DNA of 64,000 nt from Pseudomonas leptonychotis (GTDB taxonomy: Bacteria > Pseudomonadota > Gammaproteobacteria > Pseudomonadales > Pseudomonadaceae), in NCBI RefSeq assembly GCF_004920405.1, contig NZ_RFLV01000002.1, forward strand, positions 558,001 to 622,000, in the 5' to 3' direction. The notes beneath the pieces are model-generated. The model saw nothing but the letters and a program-made list of their open reading frames with translations. It did no database searches and was not told the DNA's origin. Of the stretch, positions 54,576 through 63,588 are shown one piece after another; positions within the stretch are counted from its first letter, which is position 1, and each line of letters begins with the position of its first letter. The position numbers and the translations under genes were made by a program.

Positions 54576-54677
54576 TCGACAGTGACCGAATGCCAGAAAC
54601 GAAAAACCCCTGACTTCACTAGGAAAATCAGGGGTTTAGGTACTGCAATATGGCGGGAAGATAGGGATTTGAACCCT
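54576..54677. repeat. Right attachment-site repeat overlapping tRNA-Ser
   Basis: This is the partner of 47913-48014. It covers the tRNA terminator and the first 27 bases of the tRNA gene as read on the plus strand (its 3' end), and is continuous with the intact tRNA, so this end restores the functional gene. Confidence 0.85.
54602..54634 (-). terminator. Terminator of tRNA-Ser
   Basis: CCCCTGA (54607-54613) pairs with TCAGGGG (54628-54634), followed by TTTTT on the minus strand. A diverged copy exists at 47944-47970 in the left repeat. Confidence 0.75.
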
Positions 54678-54740
54678 AGGTGCTATCGCTAACACAACGG
54701 ATTTCGAATCCGTCCCGTTCGGCCACTCCGGCATCTTCCC
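54651..54740 (-). tRNA. tRNA-Ser (CGA)
   Basis: This is a 90-base tRNA with the long variable arm of serine tRNAs and CCA encoded (54651-54653). The acceptor stem is GGGAAGA with TCTTCCC and the anticodon loop reads TTCGAAA, giving CGA. It is the integration target of the adjacent element. Confidence 0.96.
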
Positions 54741-54936
54741 GTGGCGGCGCGCATGATAGCAGTTGTGGTGCGTTTGGCAAAACCCAGTTTCGATTTTTTT
54801 CGCATGCTTTCAGGTGCTTGCGATCAAAATCCATGTGCAGGAGCCAAGCCAAGGTGACAACAGGCTGAATCATCACCCATAAAAAGGACATCGCAGTGCC
54901 CCTTTTTGTGTAATGGAAACGCTTAACAAGCCATGC

Positions 54937-55806
54937 TTAGACAGTCAGTCGAGTCAAAGCTTCACGGTATTTATCGGCTGTTTTCTGCGCCACATCAGCT
55001 GGCACCGCTGGGGCTGGCGGCTCTTTATTCCAGCCGGTGGACTCCAGCCAGTCTCGTACGAACTGCTTGTCGAAGCTCGGCGGATTCTTACCTTCTTCAT
55101 AACTGTCCGCCGGCCAGAAGCGGCTTGAATCTGGGGTCAGGGCTTCGTCCATCAGGGTCAGGGTGCCATCGTCGTCCAGGCCGAATTCGAACTTGGTGTC
55201 GGCGATGATGATGCCGCGTGTGGCTGCGTATTCAACCGCTGCGCTGTATAGGGCAATGGCGGTGTCGCGCACTTTGGCCGCCAGCTCTGCGCCGATGATC
55301 GCTTCGCATTGCTCGAAACTGATGTTCTCGTCGTGGTCGCCCACGGCGGCTTTGGTCGAAGGGGTGAAGATCGGCTGCGGCAATTTGGCCGCCTCTTTTA
55401 GGCCCGCTGGCAACTGGATACCGCAGACGGTGCCGCTCTTTTGATATTCCTTCCAGCCGGAGCCGACAATATAGCCACGTACGATGGCTTCCACCGCGAC
55501 CGGCTTAAGACGCTTGGCCACCACTGCGCGGCCTTCCACCAGCGGCAGCTCGGCGGCCGGGACGATGTCTTCGACTTTGTCGCCAGTAAAGTGGTTGGGT
55601 ACCAGATGCGCCAGTTTGTCGAACCAAAAGTTGGAGATAGAGGTGAGGATCTTGCCCTTCTCCGGAATAGGCTCGGCAAGGATCACGTCGAACGCAGACA
55701 GGCGGTCGGTGGCGACCATCAACATGCGTTTGTCGTCGATCTCGTAAAGATCACGGACTTTGCCCGAATAGATTTTCTTCAGGCTCAGGGTGGTGGCTGT
55801 GCTCAT
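54937..55806 (-). CDS. purC: Phosphoribosylaminoimidazole-succinocarboxamide synthase, long form
   Basis: This 289-residue enzyme catalyses step eight of purine synthesis, joining CAIR and aspartate to SAICAR with [68 protein letters not shown] and [20 protein letters not shown] are all conserved. This is the long form found for example in Burkholderia; the P. aeruginosa enzyme at the same locus is about 236 residues and starts differently. I chose ATG 55806 ([11 protein letters not shown]). A terminator separates it from bamC. Confidence 0.95.
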   Translation of the reverse strand: MSTATTLSLKKIYSGKVRDLYEIDDKRMLMVATDRLSAFDVILAEPIPEKGKILTSISNFWFDKLAHLVPNHFTGDKVEDIVPAAELPLVEGRAVVAKRLKPVAVEAIVRGYIVGSGWKEYQKSGTVCGIQLPAGLKEAAKLPQPIFTPSTKAAVGDHDENISFEQCEAIIGAELAAKVRDTAIALYSAAVEYAATRGIIIADTKFEFGLDDDGTLTLMDEALTPDSSRFWPADSYEEGKNPPSFDKQFVRDWLESTGWNKEPPAPAVPADVAQKTADKYREALTRLTV

Positions 55807-55830
55807 GTCGGAATTTCCGCCTTTGGTAAA

Positions 55831-55861
55831 CAAAACAGGCGAAACCCACCGGGTTTCGCCT
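55831..55861 (-). terminator. Terminator after bamC
   Basis: An 11-bp stem AGGCGAAACCC/GGGTTTCGCCT (55837-55847, 55851-55861) is followed by GTTTTG on the minus strand, between bamC and purC. Confidence 0.75.
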
Positions 55862-55893
55862 ATTGGTAATGCCGTTGCAGCAGCTGCCTGCTA

Positions 55894-57012
55894 TCAGCCA
55901 AGGTTTTCCTGGATCAGGTCCAGCACCTTGCGCGCCAAATCGGCTGGGGCATTGGTGTTGAGGTCTTTTTCCACGGTGACCTGCACACTTTCGCCAACGG
56001 TCGTCAAACGCACCTGATAACGCTCGGCGCGGGCGTCAATTTCTTCTTTGCTCGCTTGGCTACCAAACACCTTGCCGAAGAAGCCTGGCTGGTCATCCGG
56101 CTTTTGCGCCCGCTCGGCCAAGTTAATGTAATACACACCCAGGCTGCGGTTGATGTCATCAATGCGCACATCAGCCATTTCCAAGGAGCGACCAACGCCA
56201 GACCAGGCACGGTCGAAGTCAGCCCCCAGACTCAGCACTGGGTTACCGTTACCGTCTTCAGACAAGCTGACGCGGTTAGGTGCATCGTAATCACGCGCGG
56301 CCAAGAGTGATACAGAGCCACCCTGCTCGGCGCTGCGCGCCAGGGTCACGAGCATTTCATCCAGCAATGCAGCGTCCAAGCTAGGGTTGCTGCTGCGGTT
56401 GGTGAACGCTACATCGGCCGTGCTACCGGCGGGACGCTCGGCGCTAACCACAAAGATTTCACTGGTATTACGCTGCACGCCTGGCTCAATGCGCACCCGC
56501 ACACGGGTTTCAGCATCCGGAGAGACACCAGATACGCGGCTGCTCAGACGACGTGCCATGGAATCAGACAGGGCATCAAAACGCTGCCAAGTAGTGCTGA
56601 ATTCACCCGTTTGCGGACGCTCTTCGGCAATTTGAAAGCCGTTATCAGCAAAGAATTGACGCGCCACAGGCCAAACTTCAGCCGGCACACGCTGTGCCAC
56701 AACCCAACGCGACTCGCCACTCTTCTGCAAGCTGAACTCGCTGGCATCACCCGCTAGTGCTAGCGCCTGCGGGCGTGGCACGATGTATTCGTCTTTATCT
56801 GTAGTGGTCGCCACTTGCTGAGGTACGGGCAGCAGCGGGTCGATGCGCTTGGCGTCGACATTAGGCGGCAGCTGCATCGTAGCCGTCTGACGGGCTTCGA
56901 GGTAGTCACTGCCACGGTCACGGAAATAACCGTTTTCGCCATAAATCCAGCCACAGCCACTGGTACCGGCAATGATCAGGGCCAGTGCAGAGAGTCCGGT
57001 GATTCGCTTCAT
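55894..57012 (-). CDS. bamC: Outer-membrane protein assembly factor BamC
   Basis: This 372-residue lipoprotein subunit of the BAM complex has lipobox GTSGC at about 16-20. The unstructured N-terminal BamD-binding segment follows ([20 protein letters not shown]). Two helix-grip domains come next, one around [20 protein letters not shown] and one around [16 protein letters not shown] sequence to LDLIQENLG. It lies 17 bases downstream of dapA, a pairing conserved in gammaproteobacteria. Confidence 0.95.
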   Translation of the reverse strand: MKRITGLSALALIIAGTSGCGWIYGENGYFRDRGSDYLEARQTATMQLPPNVDAKRIDPLLPVPQQVATTTDKDEYIVPRPQALALAGDASEFSLQKSGESRWVVAQRVPAEVWPVARQFFADNGFQIAEERPQTGEFSTTWQRFDALSDSMARRLSSRVSGVSPDAETRVRVRIEPGVQRNTSEIFVVSAERPAGSTADVAFTNRSSNPSLDAALLDEMLVTLARSAEQGGSVSLLAARDYDAPNRVSLSEDGNGNPVLSLGADFDRAWSGVGRSLEMADVRIDDINRSLGVYYINLAERAQKPDDQPGFFGKVFGSQASKEEIDARAERYQVRLTTVGESVQVTVEKDLNTNAPADLARKVLDLIQENLG

Positions 57013-57029
57013 GCGTCGTAATTCCTCAA

Positions 57030-57908
57030 TTAAACCAATACGCCGGACTGGCGCAGGGCCTGACGCAGCGGGTCATGACAACGTGGGCTGAGCCAGGTCA
57101 GTGGCAGACGAATACCGTCCGGCATCAAACCCATTTCATGCAGAGCCCATTTCACCGGAATCGGGTTAGATTCGATAAACAGCGCTTTGTGCAGCGGCAT
57201 CAAACGATCGTTGATGGCACGAGCGATGGCTGTTTCACCACGCATAGCGGCGGCGCACAGATCGCTCATCGCGCGCGGTGCGACGTTAGCGGTGACTGAA
57301 ATATTGCCTTTGCCACCCATCAGCATCAGCTCGACAGCAGTGGCATCATCACCTGAATAGACGAGGAAGTCCTTGCTCACACGGTCCAGTACTTCCTGGC
57401 CGCGTTGCAGGTCACCCGTGGCTTCTTTGATACCAATGATGTTGTCGATCTTGGCCAGACGTTCGACGGTTTCCGGCAGCATGTCGCAGACCGTACGGCC
57501 CGGCACGTTGTAGAGAATCTGCGGAATGGCCACCGATTCGGCGATGTGGCGGAAGTGTAGGTACAGGCCTTCTTGGGTCGGCTTGTTGTAATACGGCGTG
57601 ACCAGCAGACAGGCGTCGGCACCAACGTCCTTGGCCGCGCGGGTCAACTCGACCGATTCACGAGTGGAGTTACCGCCGGTACCGGCAATCACCGGGATGC
57701 GGCCAGCCACTTGAGCGACAATTCGACGAATGACTTCGATGTGTTCAGGCACCTCAAGGGTCGCCGACTCGCCGGTTGTGCCGACCGCGACGATGGCGTT
57801 GGTGCCCTCTTGCAGGTGGAAATCCACCAGTTTGCTCAGGCTGTCCCAATCAAGACCACCTTGTGCATCCATGGGCGTAACCAGTGCCACCATACTGCCC
57901 GCAATCAT
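57030..57908 (-). CDS. dapA: 4-hydroxy-tetrahydrodipicolinate synthase
   Basis: This 292-residue enzyme commits aspartate semialdehyde and pyruvate to lysine and diaminopimelate synthesis. [40 protein letters not shown] (with the catalytic tyrosine) and [11 protein letters not shown] (with the Schiff-base lysine) are all present. The start is ATG 57908 ([14 protein letters not shown]) with AGGAGCGG upstream; longer starts add unlikely sequence. It is divergent from gcvR. Confidence 0.97.
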   Translation of the reverse strand: MIAGSMVALVTPMDAQGGLDWDSLSKLVDFHLQEGTNAIVAVGTTGESATLEVPEHIEVIRRIVAQVAGRIPVIAGTGGNSTRESVELTRAAKDVGADACLLVTPYYNKPTQEGLYLHFRHIAESVAIPQILYNVPGRTVCDMLPETVERLAKIDNIIGIKEATGDLQRGQEVLDRVSKDFLVYSGDDATAVELMLMGGKGNISVTANVAPRAMSDLCAAAMRGETAIARAINDRLMPLHKALFIESNPIPVKWALHEMGLMPDGIRLPLTWLSPRCHDPLRQALRQSGVLV

Positions 57909-58134
57909 GCAACCGCTCCTGCCGGAAAAAGAGAGCGGTAATGGTACTGGGGCCACCTGCCTTGCACAAGCAAAGTACCTCGGCAACGCGTATACAATCT
58001 TTATTGGCTAAACACAGCAGATTCCTCACCGACCAGCCTTCCGGCATTCCCCTGAGCGGTGCTTTTCGCTACCCTTCGGGCTTTGATCAGCCCTGCGTAC
58101 TCGGGCTGATCGTTTACTGTTTTAGGAAGGCTGC

Positions 58135-58692
58135 ATGTCCACCCCCCCAGTTCGCGAACAATTTCTGCTTATCAGCGCCCTCGGCCCTAACGCCATGGAG
58201 CTGACCAACGTGCTCTGCCGTACCAGCCATGAAAACCGTTGCGCCGTGGTCAGCACTCGTCTGAGCCGGCATGGTGAGTACAGTGCGTTGGTATTGCAGA
58301 TATCCGGCAGCTGGGATGCCCTGGCGCGCCTGGAAGCGACCCTGCCTGCCTTGGCGAAGAAGCACAGCTTCTCGGTCAATCTGATTCGTAGCGCCGCGTC
58401 AGACATCCGCCCACAAGCGCTGCCTTATGTGGCCTATGTCAGCTCGGTCTATCGCCCGGATATTCTCAATGAGCTGTGTCAGTTTTTTATTGACCATCAC
58501 GTCGAACTGGAAAACCTTACCTGCGACACCTACCTGGCTCCGCAGACCGGCGGCACCATGCTCAATGCCACGCTGACCGTCACCCTGCCGGCCGGCACGC
58601 AGATCAGTTGGTTGCGCGATCAGTTTCTCGACTTTGCCGATGCGCTGAACTTGGATGCCCTGATTGAACCTTGGCGCCCACAGACCCCGTAA
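58135..58692 (+). CDS. gcvR: Glycine cleavage system transcriptional repressor (ACT-domain)
   Basis: This 185-residue protein has two ACT domains, at about 8-85 (LLISALGPNAMELTNVLCRT) and 93-175 (YVAYVSSVYRPDILNELCQF). In E. coli GcvR inhibits GcvA when glycine is low. In Pseudomonas the same gene precedes bcp, as here. No DNA-binding domain is present, so it must act through a partner. Confidence 0.92.
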   Translation: MSTPPVREQFLLISALGPNAMELTNVLCRTSHENRCAVVSTRLSRHGEYSALVLQISGSWDALARLEATLPALAKKHSFSVNLIRSAASDIRPQALPYVAYVSSVYRPDILNELCQFFIDHHVELENLTCDTYLAPQTGGTMLNATLTVTLPAGTQISWLRDQFLDFADALNLDALIEPWRPQTP

Positions 58693-58702
58693 GGAGCACG
58701 TT

Positions 58703-59176
58703 ATGGCCGTAGCAATTGATACACCGGTTGCCGACTTCCAGGCGCAAGCCACCAGCGGCCAGACCATCCAGTTGTCCGCACTCCAAGGCCAACAAGTGGT
58801 GATCTACTTCTACCCGAAAGACAGCACCCCGGGTTGCACCACCGAAGGCCAGGGCTTTCGCGATCAATACCCGGCGTTTCAGGCGGCCAATACACTGGTC
58901 TTCGGTGTTTCACGCGACAGCCTGAAATCCCACGAGAACTTCAAGTGCAAGCAAGCGTTCCCCTTCGAGCTGATTAGCGACAAGGAAGAGGTTGTGTGCC
59001 AGCTGTTCGATGTAATCAAGCTTAAGAAGCTCTACGGCAAGGAATACCTGGGCGTTGATCGCAGCACCTTCTTGATCGACAAAGAAGGTGTGCTACGCCA
59101 AGAGTGGCGTGGCGTTAAAGTACCAGGCCATGTTGATGCCGTACTGGCCGCCGCTCAGGCACTGCATAAGACCTGA
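58703..59176 (+). CDS. bcp: Thioredoxin-dependent thiol peroxidase (bacterioferritin comigratory protein)
   Basis: This 157-residue peroxiredoxin has the catalytic cysteine in DSTPGCTTEGQGFRD near residue 46, the FGVSRDSLKSHENF block, and GVDRSTFLIDKEGVLRQEWR near the C-terminus. It detoxifies lipid and organic hydroperoxides using thioredoxin. I chose ATG 58703, which has AAGGAG upstream; the gene begins 10 bases after gcvR ends. Confidence 0.96.
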   Translation: MAVAIDTPVADFQAQATSGQTIQLSALQGQQVVIYFYPKDSTPGCTTEGQGFRDQYPAFQAANTLVFGVSRDSLKSHENFKCKQAFPFELISDKEEVVCQLFDVIKLKKLYGKEYLGVDRSTFLIDKEGVLRQEWRGVKVPGHVDAVLAAAQALHKT

Positions 59177-59189
59177 GCATTGGCGCAAT

Positions 59190-59219
59190 AAAAAAGCCGG
59201 TCAACTGACCGGCTTTTTT
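59190..59219. terminator. Bidirectional terminator between bcp and the PerM gene
   Basis: A 13-bp stem AAAAAGCCGGTCA/TGACCGGCTTTTT around 59191-59218 serves both converging genes. Confidence 0.9.
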
Positions 59220-59230
59220 ATGCCTGCGCG

Positions 59231-60295
59231 CTACGGCATAACCACTGGCTCGCTGCGCGGCCAGGCATCGATCACCGCCTTGAACAAGGTCGCCAGCGGG
59301 ATGGCGAAAAACACCCCCCAGAAGCCCCACATGCCACCAAATAACAGTACGGCGCAGATAATTGCCACCGGATGCAGGTTGACTGCCTCAGAAAACAACA
59401 GCGGCACCAGCACATTGCCATCAAGCGCCTGAATGATGCCGTAGACCACCATCAGGTAGATAAACTGGTCAGCGAAGCCCCATTGAAACAGGCCAATCAG
59501 CGCCACCGGCACCGTCACTACCACCGCGCCGATATAAGGCACCACCACCGACAAACCGACCAACAAAGCCAGCAGCGCCGCGTAGTTAAGCCCCATGTAA
59601 ACGAACGCGATGTAGGTGACCACGCCGCAGATGATGATTTCGATCACCTTGCCGCGGATATAGTTGGCGATTTGCGTGTTCATCTCCTCCGCCACCCGGG
59701 TAATCAGCGCACGTTCACGCGGCAGGTAGCCGCGAAACCATTGACTAATAACCTCGCGATCCTTGAGAAAGAAGAACACCAGAATCGGCACCAGCACTAG
59801 GTAGATCATGATGCTGACCAGCATCGGTAAACTGGACAGAGAGAATGACAGCGCCCATTGGCCGAACTTGCCCGCCTCCCCTCGCAAACTGCCGATCAGC
59901 TGTACGATCTGCGCATCACTGATCAGATTCGGGTAGCGCTGCGGTAACAACATAAACACCGACTGCCACTCTGTGGCCATACGCGGCAGCTCGTTGAACA
60001 AGGTACTCAGCTGCTGCCAGAGCAATGGCATCAGGACCAGCATAAACAAGGCCAGCATGCTCATAAACAAAGTGAACACCAGCCAGACCGCCGCCACATG
60101 TGGCAAGCGCATGCGCTCAAAAGCGTTAACCAAACCCTGCATCAAAAACGCGAGCACTAAACCGGTCAACACAGGGGCCAACATACCGCCCAAAGTCAGA
60201 ATGGCAGCGAAACCGACGATCAACAGCAACGCCAGCACCACCGCCTGCTCGTCGGAGAAATAACGATGCAACCAATCCTGCAACACCTTGAACAT
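59231..60295 (-). CDS. AI-2E/PerM family membrane permease
   Basis: This 354-residue inner-membrane protein has about eight helices. ALLVGLSVVVPYIGAVVVTV, GIIQALDGNVLVPLLFSEAV and LLFGGMWGFWGVFFAIPLAT are the PF01594 hallmarks. Some members export AI-2 or act as antiporters; the role here is unknown. The start is ATG 60295 with CAGGAG upstream. Confidence 0.9.
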   Translation of the reverse strand: MFKVLQDWLHRYFSDEQAVVLALLLIVGFAAILTLGGMLAPVLTGLVLAFLMQGLVNAFERMRLPHVAAVWLVFTLFMSMLALFMLVLMPLLWQQLSTLFNELPRMATEWQSVFMLLPQRYPNLISDAQIVQLIGSLRGEAGKFGQWALSFSLSSLPMLVSIMIYLVLVPILVFFFLKDREVISQWFRGYLPRERALITRVAEEMNTQIANYIRGKVIEIIICGVVTYIAFVYMGLNYAALLALLVGLSVVVPYIGAVVVTVPVALIGLFQWGFADQFIYLMVVYGIIQALDGNVLVPLLFSEAVNLHPVAIICAVLLFGGMWGFWGVFFAIPLATLFKAVIDAWPRSEPVVMP

Positions 60296-60363
60296 TGTCA
60301 CTCCTGTTTCCTAGGGCAGCAGCGGAGTTATGCCACCTCAAATTCTGTACTTACTGTAAAAAT

Positions 60364-60615
60364 CTAAGCCTTACGTAACCAGTAACGGTAAACACCTGCC
60401 TCAACCTCTTCGCGCAACAGGCTATGCCCCGCCAGATTGGCGAAGGCACGAAAATCGCGCTGCGAACCCGCATCAGTGGCCTCGACCATAAGCACAGCGC
60501 CACTGGCAAGGCGATTAAGCTCCAGCTTGGCCTTGAGTAAGGGAAGCGGACAGTTAAGACCACAGACGTCCAGTTGCGCATCGAAGTCCTCGGCACGCCA
60601 TTGCATATCAGTCAT
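60364..60615 (-). CDS. TusA/SirA-family sulfur carrier protein
   Basis: This 83-residue protein has the persulfide cysteine in LDVCGLNCPLPLLKAK (CPxP motif), with the conserved SQRDFRAFANLAGHSLL near the end. It matches the position of PA1006 in P. aeruginosa, a TusA-like protein tied to molybdenum cofactor homeostasis. The ATG at 60615 has GGAG upstream. Confidence 0.9.
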   Translation of the reverse strand: MTDMQWRAEDFDAQLDVCGLNCPLPLLKAKLELNRLASGAVLMVEATDAGSQRDFRAFANLAGHSLLREEVEAGVYRYWLRKA

Positions 60616-60721
60616 TGAGTTACTCCAAGAGGGCCGCAAGGATACCCAAGGCCGCACAACCCTGGCCAGCACCGCTTCCGGCCAGCTACAGTAGCGCCTT
60701 TGTTCAACATGAGCTTTGTGC

Positions 60722-62155
60722 ATGAGCCTTCTGCGCCCTACCCTGTTGACGCTGGCCTGCCTGCTGGCAACCCCCGCCATGGCCAGTGACCTGCCCTCCC
60801 TTGGCGATGCCAGTTCGTCCATTGTTTCACCGCAACAAGAACACCAGCTCGGGCGCGCCTGGCTGAGCTTGGTGCGCGGCCAAGTCAGCCAGCTCGACGA
60901 CCCGCAACTCAAGGACTTCGTCGAAACCAGCGTGTACCGCCTGAGCGAAACCAGCCAACTGCAGGACCGGCGCTTAGAGTTCGTTATGCTCAACAGTCCG
61001 CAGATCAACGCGTTTGCCGCACCCGGCGGTATTGTCGGGGTAAACGGCGGGCTGTTTTTGTATGCTCAGACCGAGGCTGAATACGCCTCGGTCATGGCGC
61101 ACGAATTGGCGCACTTGTCGCAGCGCCACTTCGCGCGCGGACTGGAAGCTCAGCAACGCATGCAAATACCGGTAATGGCCGGCATGCTTGCGGGGATTAT
61201 TGCCGCTGCGGCGGGTGCAGGCGACCTGGGCATTGCGGCTATTGCCTCCACGCAGGCCGCCGCCATGCAAGAACAGCGACGCTTCTCCCGGCAGAACGAG
61301 CAAGAGGCTGATCGCATCGGCCTGGTTAACCTGGAGAAGGCCGGTTTTGATCCGCGCGCCATGCCCAGCATGTTCGAACGCCTGATGCGCCAGTATCGCT
61401 ACGACCGTAAGCCGCCCGAATTTCTTCTGACGCACCCGGTATCAGAGTCGCGTATCGCCGACACTCGCAACCGTGCCGAGCAATACGCCGCAGAAGGCAT
61501 CACTGATAGCGTGCGCTACCAGCTAATGCGTGCTCGCGTGCAGCTGACCTACGAAGAAACCCCTGGGTTAGCCGCTAAACGCTTTCGCAATATGCTCGAC
61601 GAAAACCCGAAGATGGAAGCCGCACGCTATGGGCTGGCCATCGCACAGATCAAAAGCGGCCAACACAAACAGGCCCGCGAGACGCTGCAACCGTTATTGG
61701 ATACCTCACCCAACGATGTGAGCTATAACCTGGCCCAGGTAGAACTGGACATGGCCGCCAATCGCTTGAGTGATGCTCAGAGTCGCGTCGACCGCTTACT
61801 GAGCCTGTACCCAAACAACTACCCGGTGAACCAAGCACACATCGACCTGCTGATGAAGCAGGCGCGCACCCAAGAAGCAGAGCGCGCGCTTGATGACATG
61901 CTGAAAAGCCGTGGCAAAGACCCGGACGTTTGGTACCAGGTGGCAGAAGTACGCGGCCTGAGCGGTAACACCATTGGTCTGCACCAGGCCCGCGGCGAAT
62001 ATTTTGCCCTAGTCGGCGACTACAACCAGGCGCTGGAGCAGCTCGACTTCGCCAAGCGCCGAGCCAGCAACAACTTCCAACTGGCCTCACGCATCGACGC
62101 CAGGCAACGTGAGTTAATCGAAGAGCAGCGCATCATCGAGCAGATGCTGCGCTAG
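60722..62155 (+). CDS. Periplasmic M48 metalloprotease with TPR domain (BepA-like)
   Basis: This 477-residue protein has a signal peptide (LLRPTLLTLACLLATPAMA). The zinc site is AHELAHLSQRH (HExxH), with the glutamate in NEQEADRIGLVNLEKAGFDP. TPR repeats fill about 280-470. BepA proteins check LptD and BAM assembly at the outer membrane. I chose ATG 60722 over the TTG at 60716. It is divergent from the TusA-like gene. Confidence 0.93.
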   Translation: MSLLRPTLLTLACLLATPAMASDLPSLGDASSSIVSPQQEHQLGRAWLSLVRGQVSQLDDPQLKDFVETSVYRLSETSQLQDRRLEFVMLNSPQINAFAAPGGIVGVNGGLFLYAQTEAEYASVMAHELAHLSQRHFARGLEAQQRMQIPVMAGMLAGIIAAAAGAGDLGIAAIASTQAAAMQEQRRFSRQNEQEADRIGLVNLEKAGFDPRAMPSMFERLMRQYRYDRKPPEFLLTHPVSESRIADTRNRAEQYAAEGITDSVRYQLMRARVQLTYEETPGLAAKRFRNMLDENPKMEAARYGLAIAQIKSGQHKQARETLQPLLDTSPNDVSYNLAQVELDMAANRLSDAQSRVDRLLSLYPNNYPVNQAHIDLLMKQARTQEAERALDDMLKSRGKDPDVWYQVAEVRGLSGNTIGLHQARGEYFALVGDYNQALEQLDFAKRRASNNFQLASRIDARQRELIEEQRIIEQMLR

Positions 62156-62168
62156 CGCTGGACTCCAC

Positions 62169-62201
62169 TAAAAAACAAAGCCAGGCAAATGCCTGGCTTT
62201 T
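62169..62201. terminator. Bidirectional terminator between the M48 protease gene and nadA
   Basis: A 10-bp stem AAAGCCAGGC/GCCTGGCTTT (62177-62186, 62191-62200) with AAAAA on the left and TTTT on the right. Confidence 0.85.
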
Positions 62202-62217
62202 ACTTATCGCTTATCGC

Positions 62218-63276
62218 TTAAGCGTTGCCACTCAGCTTGAGCCGCGCGGCCTGAGTGAAGTCGAGCATACGTTTGAGCGGCTTGATGGCTTTAGGGATCA
62301 ATGCCGGGTCGACAAAGACCTCGTTACTGCCCTCGCGCAGGCACTCTAATGTGCGCTGTAGGGTATTCATCGCCATCCACGGGCAATGTGCACAACTGCG
62401 GCAAGCGGCACCGTTACCCGCCGTTGGCGCGGCAACAAACTCCTTGTCTGGGCACAGCTGCTGCATCTTGTAAAAAATGCCGGCGTCAGTGGCAACGATA
62501 AAGGTCTTGTTCGGCAAGCTCTGTGCGGCAGCAATCAGCTGACTGGTGGAACCCACAGCATCGGCCAGATCGATCACCGCTGTCGGCGACTCCGGGTGCA
62601 CCAATACTGCAGCCTCCGGATACAGCGCCATCATGTCTTCCAGCTGCTTGGCCTTGAACTCCTCGTGAACGATGCAGGCACCGTCCCACAGCAACATGTC
62701 AGCACCGGTTTTGTTCTGGATGTAACGACCCAGATGCTGATCCGGTGCCCAGATGATGCTTTCGCCGTTATCCATCAGGTGCTCGACGATTTCCACCGCG
62801 CAGCTGGAGGTTACCACCCAATCAGCCCGCGCCTTTACCGCCGCCGAGGTATTGGCATACACCACCACCGTGCGCTGCGGATGCTGGTCACAGAACGCCG
62901 AGAACTCTTCCACCGGACAACCCAGGTCGAGCGAACACGTCGCCTCCAGCGTAGGCATCAATACGCGTTTTTCTGGATTGAGAATCTTCGCCGTTTCACC
63001 CATAAACTTGACACCGGCCACCAGCACCGTTTGCGCAGGGTGGGCATTACCAAAACGGGCCATCTCTAGGGAGTCGGAAACACAACCACCGGTTTCCTCA
63101 GCGAGCGCTTGCAACACGGGGTCGCAGTAGTAGTGCGCCACCAACACCGCATTCTGTTTTTTTAGTTCAGCGGCGATCTCGGCGCGATAAAAAGCCTCCT
63201 GCTCAGGCGTCAGCGGCTTGGGCTGCTTGGCATCGAGGTGGGCTTGTACCAGCAGGCGTTCGGAAATCTGCGTCAT
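62218..63276 (-). CDS. nadA: Quinolinate synthase A
   Basis: This 352-residue [4Fe-4S] enzyme condenses iminoaspartate with dihydroxyacetone phosphate to quinolinate in NAD synthesis. The cluster cysteines lie in [23 protein letters not shown] and the C-terminal [31 protein letters not shown] and [17 protein letters not shown] are conserved. It has the same neighbours as in P. aeruginosa. Confidence 0.97.
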   Translation of the reverse strand: MTQISERLLVQAHLDAKQPKPLTPEQEAFYRAEIAAELKKQNAVLVAHYYCDPVLQALAEETGGCVSDSLEMARFGNAHPAQTVLVAGVKFMGETAKILNPEKRVLMPTLEATCSLDLGCPVEEFSAFCDQHPQRTVVVYANTSAAVKARADWVVTSSCAVEIVEHLMDNGESIIWAPDQHLGRYIQNKTGADMLLWDGACIVHEEFKAKQLEDMMALYPEAAVLVHPESPTAVIDLADAVGSTSQLIAAAQSLPNKTFIVATDAGIFYKMQQLCPDKEFVAAPTAGNGAACRSCAHCPWMAMNTLQRTLECLREGSNEVFVDPALIPKAIKPLKRMLDFTQAARLKLSGNA

Positions 63277-63390
63277 GTCATCAGGCCCTGTGAAGGTCTA
63301 TCAGCGCGGAACTCGAGTATACCCGTCAGCATGGCGCGAGGGCTGACGAACACTGACCACAAAAGGTGGCCAAGATAAAAACGACAGATG

Positions 63391-63432
63391 AAAAAAAGCC
63401 CGAAAATTCCTTTAATAGAACTTTCAGGCTTC
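63391..63432 (-). terminator. Terminator of tRNA-Lys
   Basis: AAGCCCGAAA (63397-63406) pairs imperfectly with TTTCAGGCTT (63422-63431). On the minus strand it is followed by a run of seven Ts, about 25 bases after the tRNA 3' end. Confidence 0.7.
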
Positions 63433-63455
63433 TTGTCCTTCCGTAGAAGGAAATA

Positions 63456-63531
63456 TGGTGGGTCGTGTGGGATTCGAACCTACGACCAATTGGTTAAAAG
63501 CCAACTGCTCTACCAACTGAGCTAACGACCC
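63456..63531 (-). tRNA. tRNA-Lys (TTT)
   Basis: This is a 76-base cloverleaf with CCA encoded (63456-63458). The acceptor stem is GGGTCGT with ACGACCC and the anticodon loop reads CTTTTAA, giving TTT. Confidence 0.97.
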
Positions 63532-63588
63532 GACGCGAGGCGCATGATACTGATTTAATTCAGAAATTCAACACTTCACGAAAACTTT

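Larger units (their letters stand above)
47913..54677. mobile_element. Integrated element in tRNA-Ser(CGA)
   Basis: Imperfect direct repeats of about 102 bp bound the element (47913-48014 and 54576-54677). Each includes the tRNA-Ser 3' end and its terminator. Inside are a tyrosine recombinase next to the intact tRNA, a filamentous-phage-type replication initiator (frameshifted), a lipoprotein plus secreted hydrolase pair, a two-gene membrane operon and a small membrane protein. No coat, Zot or export genes are present, so it resembles a satellite or decayed filamentous-type prophage. The interior has markedly lower GC than the flanks. Confidence 0.85.
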
